This document shows, in pieces, positions 1 through 5,490 of a DNA stretch of 8,868 nucleotides. The notes under the pieces were generated by a model that was given only the letters and a program-made list of their open reading frames with translations, searched no databases and had not been told where the DNA came from. Both the position numbers and the translations under genes were made by a program. Each line of letters begins with the position of its first letter. Within the stretch, counting starts at the first letter, position 1. This stretch comes from Betaproteobacteria bacterium (GTDB lineage Bacteria; Pseudomonadota; Gammaproteobacteria; Burkholderiales; SG8-39): the NCBI GenBank assembly GCA_004298295.1, contig SCUH01000268.1, positions 1-8,868 of the forward strand, in the 5' to 3' direction.

Positions 1-1
1 G

Positions 2-334
2 ATGCGGGTGCAGAAGAACCAGGTCCTGGTGCGCGAAAACGACCCCGGACGGAGTTTCTTCTTCCTCGCGCAGGGCCAGGCCAAGGTCGTCAAGGCCGGA
101 CGCCTGCTGAACGTGCTCAACCCCGGAGAGTATTACGGCGAGATGGCGTATCTCTGGTCCGGGACGCCGCCGCGCCAGGCGACCGTTGAGTCGATGACCG
201 ACCTGCTGATCGCCGAATACGACTCGGGCGGCGTCGAGCGCATGGCGGTCGAAACCCAGCTCCACCTGATGCGCTCGCTGGCACGCAACCTCGCCGACCG
301 CCTCGCCCTCGCCAATACGCGCCTGATCCGCTGA
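2..334 (+). CDS. Cyclic-nucleotide-binding domain protein, C-terminal part (5' end outside window)
   Basis: The visible 110 residues form most of a cNMP-binding beta-roll and the helix after it. The phosphate-binding cassette is recognisable at residues 42-61: G-E-Y-Y-G-E-M-A-Y-L followed by P-R-Q-A-T-V. The conserved Glu and Arg that hold the cyclic phosphate and ribose are both present, so ligand binding is plausible. A helical tail (about residues 80-108) ends at TGA 332-334. The frame is open to the left edge and the beta-roll lacks its first strands, so the ATG at base 2 is probably internal. In betaproteobacteria very similar tails occur at the C-terminus of serine/threonine protein kinases, which is my best guess for the whole protein. 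A stand-alone cNMP sensor is the alternative. No HTH follows, so it is not a Crp-type regulator. Confidence 0.8.
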   Translation: MRVQKNQVLVRENDPGRSFFFLAQGQAKVVKAGRLLNVLNPGEYYGEMAYLWSGTPPRQATVESMTDLLIAEYDSGGVERMAVETQLHLMRSLARNLADRLALANTRLIR

Positions 335-357
335 GGGCGGCGCGAATCGCCGCTCAG
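331..357. terminator. Hairpin between convergent genes, possible bidirectional terminator
   Basis: CTGAG (331-335) and CGGCG (338-342) pair with CGCCG (348-352) and CTCAG (353-357). The loop is CGAAT and a two-base GG bulge sits on the left arm. The hairpin contains the stop codons of both flanking convergent genes (332-334 and 354-356) and fills the 19-base gap. No T-run follows on either side, so a classical intrinsic terminator is not proven. Confidence 0.4.
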
Positions 358-1454
358 GGCTGCCTGGCCGCCGCGGTTCGCCGGCGCGCCGCGGCCGAGA
401 GCGCGAGCCTTGCGGCGGTGAGGATGAACAGTGCGATCGCGGCGGCGTTGCCGGTGCCGCCCGCGGCGCGCAGCGGCGCGTTCGCCGCGAGGTCGCCAGC
501 GACGCGCAACGCGAGCGTCGCGTGCAGCAGCGCGAGCGGCGCGTAGAGCGCAGCATGATAGGGCAAGGCGATGCGCAGCACCGCGGGCAGAATGACGGGC
601 GCGTGCCCGAACACCATCGAGAAGACGAAGCCGGCGAGGACCGCGTGCAGCGCCGCGTCCCAGAATTCCCGTCCCGCCGCGAAGCCGCCGGTGGCGGCGA
701 GCACGGCGCCGCCGAGCGCGAGCCAGACGTAGCCCGCGAGCAGGCACAGCGCAATATAGCGGGTGAGACCTTTCGCGCGCACGGTGCGGGTGGCGATGTC
801 GTAGCGTGCGAGCCACAGCGCGGTCGCGAGGAGCAGCAGCCCGAGGACGCGCAGAGCGCCCTGCGGCGCGAACGCGGCGCAGGCTGCGGCGAGGAGCAGC
901 GCGAGCGAAACCGCCGCGAAGGCGATGCGCGCGCCGCGCGGCACGGGCGCAAGCCGCGACAATTCGAGCCGCTCGCCCCCGATCGTCAAGGCGAAGAACG
1001 CGATCCACGACGGCGCCACCGCTTCGAGCGGGCTGCCGCCCAGCAGCGCAAGGTTCGCCATCAGCAGAGCGAGCGCGCCCAGCGCGAGCACCCCGGTATG
1101 CAGCGCGCGATGCCGCAGCCAGATGGACGCCGAGGCGGACACGAAGACCGTCGCGCCGAGCACCAACAGCACGAAAGCGAATTGCGGCGCTCCGGCGAGG
1201 AGCAGGACGCCGCCGACGCCGTTCGCGGCAGGCGCGGCGTAGGCCCACAGCCGCCCGATCGCCACCGCGCGCTCGAGCGCGATCAGCGTGCCGAAAAATA
1301 CGCTCGCCATGAGCACGCCGTGCCAGGCGATGCCGGCCGCGGGCGCTGGCAGCGCGAGGCCCAGCCGGACCAGGCCGCCGATCGTGCCGGCGACGAGCGC
1401 GATGACGCCAAGGACCAGCAGCGGTACCCGCGCCCGGGGATTCAGGTCGTGCAC
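354..1454 (-). CDS. Polytopic membrane protein, distantly NnrS-like, function unknown
   Basis: This 366-residue protein is almost wholly hydrophobic, with about 11-12 predicted membrane spans from residue 10 to residue 353. Conserved-looking intramembrane features are W-H45-G-V-L-M-A, E61-R, H270 in D-A-A-L-H-A-V and H284 in F-G-H-A-P-V-I-L-P. A second histidine pair (H300, H311) lies in the next span. Membrane histidines of this kind suggest heme or metal binding, as in NnrS (a NO-stress heme-copper membrane protein) or cytochrome-oxidase-like proteins, but I cannot assign a family firmly. The start is GTG at 1454-1452, 22 bases after the stop of the exported hydrolase gene, with a weak GGTGG upstream. 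Later in-frame ATGs would remove the first span. It is probably co-transcribed with that upstream gene. Confidence 0.75.
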   Translation of the reverse strand: MHDLNPRARVPLLVLGVIALVAGTIGGLVRLGLALPAPAAGIAWHGVLMASVFFGTLIALERAVAIGRLWAYAAPAANGVGGVLLLAGAPQFAFVLLVLGATVFVSASASIWLRHRALHTGVLALGALALLMANLALLGGSPLEAVAPSWIAFFALTIGGERLELSRLAPVPRGARIAFAAVSLALLLAAACAAFAPQGALRVLGLLLLATALWLARYDIATRTVRAKGLTRYIALCLLAGYVWLALGGAVLAATGGFAAGREFWDAALHAVLAGFVFSMVFGHAPVILPAVLRIALPYHAALYAPLALLHATLALRVAGDLAANAPLRAAGGTGNAAAIALFILTAARLALSAAARRRTAAARQP

Positions 1455-1476
1455 GCTACCGCCACCCGCCGTGACG

Positions 1477-2595
1477 TCAACGCGTCTCCGGGCGCGATTC
1501 GCGCCCCGGCGTCCCGATCGACACCGGCCGGATCGCCGATCCCGCGCTGCCCTGTTCCCGCAGCGGCAGGATCATCGCGCAGGACGTCCACACCCGGTCG
1601 CGCGCCAGTTCGTCGAGCTTGGCGTTTTCGATGTGATGGATGCCCAGCTGCGTGAGCATGTGGTGGTGCACCGCGAACGGAATGCCCTGCGGCGTGCCCG
1701 CCGCCGGGCCTGCCTTGCCGGCGAGGAAGCCTTCTGCGGCCGGGTCTACGAACGGCGTGTCCAGACCGATCGCCACGATGCGCCGCTGGCCGAGGTATTG
1801 CGCGGCGTCGTAGGAAAGTCCCGGCGCCATCGTGTAGTAGACCTTCTCCGTGTCCGGGTCCTTCCAGTGCTCGCCCCAGCCCGTGTGCACGTAGACCACG
1901 TCGCCGGCGAGGATGCCGCGCCCCGCGAGTCCCTGCGCGCGCAGCATTTCCTCGATGTGCTTCGCGCTCACCAACTCGCCCGCTTTCATCGGCTGCCCGC
2001 GCCCGACGTGGCGCCTGGCGTCGAGCAGCACCGCCGAGGTGACGATCGGCGGCGCCTTTTCCATGCCGAGTCTGAGCAGCAGCGAGTCGGGCGTCGGCTT
2101 CACGTCTTTCTGCGTGTAGCCGCCGTAGTATTGCGCCTGCTCCGCAGGGAACGGCGCCTGCCCGTCCCAGGGTTGCGGCAGATGCGCAAAATGACCGAGC
2201 GCATCGATCTGCGTGCCTTGCTGCGCGGGCTCGGCGCCGGCTTCGAACTGCTCGAGATTGAAGGCCTGCAGCGTGCCCGGCAGGCCGGCGGTCGGCTTCG
2301 GCTTGTTCGCGTACGGGCCGCTGAACGGCGACAGCGGCATCGTTGCCGATCGCAGGTGCGATAGCTCGTAAGTCTTCGCCCTCGGTTGCGAGAGGTGCCA
2401 CGCGCAGCGCGCCCAGGTGCCCGGGCCGATCGCGTTGGCCATGCCGCGCTCGTCGCCCGCCGGCCAGGGCGGAGCGGGCGTGTAACGCTGCGACAGGTTG
2501 AGAAGCCGCGCCGGCTCGGCGGCCGTTGCGGTGGTGACGGCGAAGCAGGCGGCGAGGGCTAGCGAAAGCGGGGCAAGGCGGGGCGTGCGTGGCAT
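1477..2595 (-). CDS. Exported cyclase-family (KynB-like) metal hydrolase
   Basis: This 372-residue protein has a signal peptide (R3/R6, hydrophobic stretch 9-24, likely cut after A26 in T-A-T-A-A-E-P). The mature part matches the 'cyclase' family (PF04199), which includes bacterial kynurenine formamidase and other amide or lactone hydrolases. The metal-site region is Q126-G-T-Q129-I-D131-A-L-G-H135, where KynB has H-x-G-T-H-x-D-x-x-x-H. The Asp and last His are kept and the first two His are Gln, as I recall for a larger-protein subgroup of the family. Other landmarks are G-D-V-V-Y-V-H-T-G-W (231-240), D-T-P-F-V-D (279-284) and a His cluster (H310-H312, H320-H321). At about 345 mature residues it is longer than KynB (about 210). 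The ATG (2595-2593) is fixed by AGGAGG at 2606-2601. Substrate unknown; the location is periplasmic or secreted. Confidence 0.85.
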   Translation of the reverse strand: MPRTPRLAPLSLALAACFAVTTATAAEPARLLNLSQRYTPAPPWPAGDERGMANAIGPGTWARCAWHLSQPRAKTYELSHLRSATMPLSPFSGPYANKPKPTAGLPGTLQAFNLEQFEAGAEPAQQGTQIDALGHFAHLPQPWDGQAPFPAEQAQYYGGYTQKDVKPTPDSLLLRLGMEKAPPIVTSAVLLDARRHVGRGQPMKAGELVSAKHIEEMLRAQGLAGRGILAGDVVYVHTGWGEHWKDPDTEKVYYTMAPGLSYDAAQYLGQRRIVAIGLDTPFVDPAAEGFLAGKAGPAAGTPQGIPFAVHHHMLTQLGIHHIENAKLDELARDRVWTSCAMILPLREQGSAGSAIRPVSIGTPGRESRPETR

Positions 2596-2628
2596 GGGTT
2601 CCTCCTACCGTGGGCGATATCCGGCGGC

Positions 2629-2657
2629 AGTATCGCGGCGCCGACCTTGCCCCGCAA
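2629..2657 (-). promoter_or_regulatory. Candidate sigma70 promoter for the exported hydrolase gene
   Basis: On the minus strand TTGCGG (2657-2652) is followed after exactly 17 bases by GATACT (2634-2629), which matches TATAAT at four of six positions. Transcription would begin near 2622, leaving a leader of about 26 bases containing the AGGAGG site. A perfect inverted repeat, CCTTGC-CCC-GCAAGG (2645-2659), covers the -35 element and could be an operator. The match is modest and rests on reading alone. Confidence 0.35.
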
Positions 2658-2758
2658 GGACCCGCGCCGATCGCGCTGCGGCTGCCTTGACTGTCCGCGC
2701 ATCCGTCCGGTTCCTGCCCCGTATTGGCCGAGGTCAGGGAATTGCATTGCGCCGCTGG

Positions 2759-2961
2759 TCAGTCCAGAGGACGCCCTTCGCCGGACTCCTCCACCGTGCG
2801 CCCGTCGCGGATGCGGTAGATGCGCTTGAACGTCGGAATGATCTTCTCGTCGTGGGTGACGACAATGATCGCGGCGCGGTCGGCTCGTCGGCAAGCACGA
2901 TCGGCGGTTTGTTGGCGAGTGCGCGCGCGATCGAGACGCGCTGCTGCTCGCCGCCCGAGCG
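2759..2961 (-). pseudogene. Remnant of an ABC-transporter ATPase gene (LolD/MacB/DevA type)
   Basis: Reading the minus strand from 2958, the frame gives S-G-G-E-Q-Q-R-V-S-I-A-R-A-L (the ABC signature), then P-I-V-L-A-D-E-P-T-A-P (Walker B and catalytic Glu). The frame then breaks. In another frame the sequence resumes with D-R-A-A-I-I-V-V-T-H-D-E-K (H-loop) and a normal C-terminal tail, I-P-T-F-K-R-I-Y-R-I-R-D-G-R-T-V, ending at TGA 2761-2759. Walker A, the Q-loop and everything upstream are absent, and the D-loop segment between Walker B and the H-loop is deleted, with a frameshift. The fragment begins one codon after the stop of the nucleotide cyclase gene and in its frame, which suggests a rearrangement breakpoint. 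It has no start codon or RBS and cannot make an ATPase. Confidence 0.8.
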
Positions 2962-4047
2962 TTACCCCGCCTGCGCAACCGGGATGACGCGCTCGATGCT
3001 CCAGGCGCGCATCGGCTCTTTGCGGCCGCGCAGCGCGAGCGCACCCAGATCGCGGCAGGCGAATTCCGGAGCCGCGCCCAGCGCGTCCAGCGCGTCGGCC
3101 GAGACGATGAAACTGCAGCCCAGCTCGCGGGCCGCCTGTTCCAGGCGCGAGGCCGTATTCATGACGTCGCCGTGAAAGACGATGGCGCGGCGCTGCTCGC
3201 CGATCTCGCCCGCGACGACCTCGCCGACATGGAGCGCGGCGCGCAACCTGGGCTCCGCGCCGAAGCGGCGGCGGAATTCCACCGCCGCCTCGGCGAGCGT
3301 CGCCTGCATCTCGAAGAAGCAGTGCACCGGGCGCCCTTCGCGCGCGCCCTCCGGCCCGGTCCAGGTGACCACGATCTCGTCGCCGACATACTGGTAGATC
3401 TCGCCGCGGCGCGCGGCGATCGGCTCGGCGACGCCGCTGAACACCAGTGCGAGAAAGCGGTGCGCCTCGAGCGGCCCGAGCCGCTCGGCGATCGGCGTCG
3501 ATCCGACCACGTCTACGAACAGGAAGAAGCGCCGCTCGATGCGCGGGCGGCGATAGCGGCCGAGCACCAGGTCGCGAAACGTGCGCCGACCCACCAGTCC
3601 CGCCGCCTGCAGCACGACGACGAAGATCAGGGTCACGGCGAGCGAAAAGCCCACCGTCACGAGCTCGGTGCGCATGTCCACCGGGCTCTGGCGCAGCAGC
3701 CCCGGGAACAGCAGCCCGAAGAGGTGCACCGCGGGTACGACGGTCACGATCGCGCCGTAGACGATCGTCTTCAGGACCACGACAACGGCAAAAGGCAGGC
3801 GCGGCAGCCGTCTCATGGACGATCCCTCGCGCAGCAGGAAGATTTCCGTCCCGCCGATCGCCGCCGCAATGAAGACGCCGTTGAGACTGCCAATCGCGCT
3901 GGCGACCCAGGGCGAGCCCGCGTGACTGATGGCGGTCCCGTAGAGCGCGCCGATGACGGCGCTGACCGCGACGATCCGGAGGAACAGCGCGATCCGTTCG
4001 CGCTGCAACGCCGTGCGCGGCGCGGCGGTCACGGATCTCAAGGGCAC
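2962..4047 (-). CDS. Membrane-anchored class III adenylate/guanylate cyclase
   Basis: This 361-residue protein has an N-terminal membrane half with about four spans (roughly 22-41, 51-73, 85-111, 128-151). A cytoplasmic class III cyclase domain follows (about 170-353). The metal aspartates are D179 (F-L-F-V-D-V-V-G-S-T) and D223 (Q-Y-V-G-D-E). The transition-state residues N297 and R301 sit in M-N-T-A-S-R. By my alignment the two purine-selecting positions are Q219 and V290, neither the Lys/Asp(Thr) of adenylate cyclases nor the Glu/Cys of guanylate cyclases, so the cyclic nucleotide made is uncertain. The frame is open up to 4149, but GTG 4047-4045 is preferred because GGAGG lies four bases upstream and the residues before it look like non-coding sequence. 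The TAA at 2964-2962 is directly followed by the ABC ATPase remnant. Confidence 0.85.
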   Translation of the reverse strand: MPLRSVTAAPRTALQRERIALFLRIVAVSAVIGALYGTAISHAGSPWVASAIGSLNGVFIAAAIGGTEIFLLREGSSMRRLPRLPFAVVVVLKTIVYGAIVTVVPAVHLFGLLFPGLLRQSPVDMRTELVTVGFSLAVTLIFVVVLQAAGLVGRRTFRDLVLGRYRRPRIERRFFLFVDVVGSTPIAERLGPLEAHRFLALVFSGVAEPIAARRGEIYQYVGDEIVVTWTGPEGAREGRPVHCFFEMQATLAEAAVEFRRRFGAEPRLRAALHVGEVVAGEIGEQRRAIVFHGDVMNTASRLEQAARELGCSFIVSADALDALGAAPEFACRDLGALALRGRKEPMRAWSIERVIPVAQAG

Positions 4048-4051
4048 TCGA

Positions 4052-4056
4052 CCTCC
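4052..4056 (-). promoter_or_regulatory. Ribosome binding site that sets the nucleotide cyclase start
   Basis: GGAGG on the minus strand lies four bases before GTG 4047-4045. It supports this start over the upstream in-frame ATG at 4149, which would run the reading frame through the divergent promoter region. Confidence 0.6.
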
Positions 4057-4068
4057 ACCGTGCCGGCT

Positions 4069-4074
4069 ACCATA
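4069..4074 (-). promoter_or_regulatory. Candidate -10 element for the nucleotide cyclase gene
   Basis: TATGGT on the minus strand matches TATAAT at four of six positions. It implies a start near 4062 and a 15-base leader holding the GGAGG site. There is no recognisable -35 hexamer at the right distance; instead an FNR/Dnr-like site is centred about 40 bases upstream of the predicted start. That is the arrangement of an activator-dependent (class II) promoter. Confidence 0.35.
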
Positions 4075-4095
4075 AGTCGAACGGGAAAGGCGGTA

Positions 4096-4109
4096 TTGAT
4101 CTGCGTTAA
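4096..4109. promoter_or_regulatory. Imperfect FNR/Dnr-type binding site
   Basis: TTGATCTGCGTTAA has one perfect half-site (TTGAT), the right four-base spacer and a degenerate second half (GTTAA against ATCAA). It lies between divergent genes and close to -41 of the implied nucleotide cyclase promoter. A Crp/Fnr regulator with the matching E-x-x-S-R recognition helix is encoded at 4777-5490. Binding is an inference. Confidence 0.4.
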
Positions 4110-4139
4110 GGGTGCCGGTTCGCGGCGTTGCCGCCGCAC

Positions 4140-4153
4140 TTAGCAACAATCAA
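4140..4153. promoter_or_regulatory. Second imperfect FNR/Dnr-type binding site, opposite orientation
   Basis: On the minus strand this reads TTGATTGTTGCTAA, the same TTGAT-N4-G-Y-T-A-A form as the site at 4096-4109. The two are 44 bases apart centre to centre. It lies 80 bases before the secreted-protein start. I see no good -10 hexamer downstream of it for the plus-strand gene. Confidence 0.3.
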
Positions 4154-4220
4154 GATTGGTCGCTCAGCCGCGAACGTTTCGCGCGCCGGCGCGCTCAATC
4201 TGCGCGAACCCTCATACCGA

Positions 4221-4226
4221 AAGGAG
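4221..4226 (+). promoter_or_regulatory. Ribosome binding site that sets the secreted-protein start
   Basis: AAGGAG lies six bases before ATG 4233-4235. With the signal peptide that begins there, it rejects the longer in-frame start at 4128, whose extra residues overlap the regulatory region. Confidence 0.7.
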
Positions 4227-4232
4227 ACCCGA

Positions 4233-4721
4233 ATGCACAGTTCGGAAACGTCGCTGCGCTTTGCAGCGTTTGTGGTGGCGCTGGCGCTTGCTGCGTCGAG
4301 CGCTGCGCTTGCCGCGACCGACGCGCACCAGCACGAGCATGGCAAGAGCCAGGCGACGCTGGTTCTCGATCAGGGCAAGAAATGGCAGACCGACGAGGTC
4401 GCGCGCAAGAGCATGGAGGCGATGCGCGCCGCCGTCGCGGCCGACCTCAAAGCGATCCACGGAGGCAAGCAGACCGACGCGCAGTACGCGGCGCTCGCGG
4501 CGAAGCTCAACGGCGAGGTCGCGAATATGGTGAAGAACTGCAAGCTTGGCCCGAAGGCCGACGAACAGTTCCACGTCGTGCTGACTGAAATACTGGCAGC
4601 CACCGAGATCCTGGAAGGCAAGCACGCGGGCGAACCACGCCGCAAGGGCGCCGAGCAGGCGGCGCGCGCGCTCAACGATTACGGCCGTTACTTCCAGCAT
4701 CCCGGCTGGAAGCGCCTGTGA
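4233..4721 (+). CDS. Secreted small His-containing helical protein (DnrO-like, tentative)
   Basis: This 162-residue protein starts with a clear signal peptide (hydrophobic core 9-26, likely cut at A-L-A|A-T-D, residue 27). The mature N-terminus is metal-friendly (H32, H34, H36 in A-H-Q-H-E-H-G). The rest looks all-helical. K-W-Q-T-D (50-54) precedes helices at about 55-78 and 82-102, then N-C-K-L-G-P-K-A-D (102-110) with a single mature cysteine, C103, a helix near 111-128, and a C-terminal Y-G-R-Y-F-Q-H-P-G-W (150-159). I recall similar proteins annotated DnrO/DnrP-like near Dnr-type regulators in denitrifying betaproteobacteria, but their role is not known to me. A periplasmic metal or heme four-helix protein resembling cytochrome b562 is another possibility. 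The regulator gene follows after 55 bases, so the two are probably co-expressed. Confidence 0.8.
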   Translation: MHSSETSLRFAAFVVALALAASSAALAATDAHQHEHGKSQATLVLDQGKKWQTDEVARKSMEAMRAAVAADLKAIHGGKQTDAQYAALAAKLNGEVANMVKNCKLGPKADEQFHVVLTEILAATEILEGKHAGEPRRKGAEQAARALNDYGRYFQHPGWKRL

Positions 4722-4776
4722 TGTCCGCAGGATGATTTGACGGCATCGGGGCGCGCAGGGGACCATCATCCCCACC

Positions 4777-5490
4777 GTGCGCCGCGAAATCAGGCTCGAG
4801 GCCTTTCTCGCCAATCTGCCGCTGTTTCGCGGTCTCGGCGAGGAGGCGCTCGCGCGCCTCGCCGCGGGCGCGCGGCGTCTGCGGCTGGCGCGCGGCGAGC
4901 CGCTGTTCCGGGAGGGCGAGCGGCCTGAAGGCTTCTTCGCGGTGGTCTACGGCGAGATCCGCCTGGCGCGCGACGGACGGCTCGTCAACCTGATCGGTCC
5001 CGGCCGGACCTTCGCCGAACCGGTGATGTATCTCGAGAAGTCCTATCACCTGGGTGCCAGCGCGCTCAAGGATTCGCTGGTGGTGCAGATTGCGAAGCCG
5101 GTGGTGCTCGCCGAGATCGAGCGCAATCCGAAATTCGCCCGCCGCGTCATCGTCGACCTGGCGCGCCGGGTCGAGATGATGGTGCGCGAGCTGGAGACGT
5201 ACGCGCTGGGTTCGGCGGTCCAGCGCCTGATCTCGTACCTGCTGCGCGACGCGCCGCCCGCCGCGCCGGGCGGCTTCGAAATGACGCTGCCGATGGCGAA
5301 AAGCGCGCTCGCGTCGCGCCTCAACCTGAGCGCCGAGCACCTCTCGCGCATTCTGGGCGAGTTGCAGGCGCGGGGCCTGCTCGAAGTCCGCGGCCGGCGC
5401 ATTCGCATCCCGGATCTGCCGCGTCTGCGCGGCCATCGCGGCGCGCGGGGCCGCGGGGCGTCGCGCAAGGCTGCTAAAGTAGCCGCATGA
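4777..5490 (+). CDS. Crp/Fnr-family transcription regulator, Dnr/NnrR-like
   Basis: This 237-residue protein has an N-terminal sensor beta-roll (about 12-115), a dimerisation helix (about 116-150) and a winged HTH (about 168-211). The sensor carries G-P-G-R-T-F-A-E-P-V-M-Y-L (74-86), close to the Dnr pattern and without the Arg needed for cAMP. There is no cysteine anywhere, so it cannot hold an FNR-type Fe-S cluster. The recognition helix reads S-A-E187-H-L-S190-R191, the E-x-x-S-R signature of FNR/Dnr proteins that bind TTGAT-N4-ATCAA. Family knowledge suggests heme-based NO sensing, but that is inference. A basic tail (218-234) extends beyond the usual end. The GTG start (4777) lacks a well-spaced RBS: AGGGGA (4757-4762) is 14 bases away and lies in a GGGGA/TCCCC hairpin. 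It overlaps the next gene by ATGA. Confidence 0.88.
   Translation: MRREIRLEAFLANLPLFRGLGEEALARLAAGARRLRLARGEPLFREGERPEGFFAVVYGEIRLARDGRLVNLIGPGRTFAEPVMYLEKSYHLGASALKDSLVVQIAKPVVLAEIERNPKFARRVIVDLARRVEMMVRELETYALGSAVQRLISYLLRDAPPAAPGGFEMTLPMAKSALASRLNLSAEHLSRILGELQARGLLEVRGRRIRIPDLPRLRGHRGARGRGASRKAAKVAA

Noticed and set aside
1472..1479. TGACGTCA palindrome at the end of the exported hydrolase gene
   Set aside because: It looks like a eukaryotic CRE element but consists of the gene's stop codon context; it has no expected role in bacteria.
522..1655. A 377-codon plus-strand frame across the membrane protein gene
   Set aside because: The product is repetitive Arg/Glu/Gln-rich sequence typical of an antisense shadow; the minus frame gives coherent membrane spans.
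1288..2364. A 358-codon plus-strand frame opposite the exported hydrolase
   Set aside because: Antisense shadow; the opposite strand has a signal peptide, RBS and family motifs.
2607..2758. Possible small gene in the gap between the exported hydrolase and the ABC remnant
   Set aside because: Short frames here have no RBS and no recognisable protein; the stretch holds only the candidate promoter and inverted repeat.
3172..4143. A long plus-strand open frame (323 codons) opposite the nucleotide cyclase gene
   Set aside because: It mirrors the cyclase gene in high-GC sequence; its product is charged low-complexity residues with no recognisable motif, while the minus strand has clear catalytic motifs.
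4737..4751. TTGACGGCATCGGGG before the regulator as a possible FNR site or -35 element
   Set aside because: The second half does not match ATCAA and no -10 hexamer follows at 16-18 bases.
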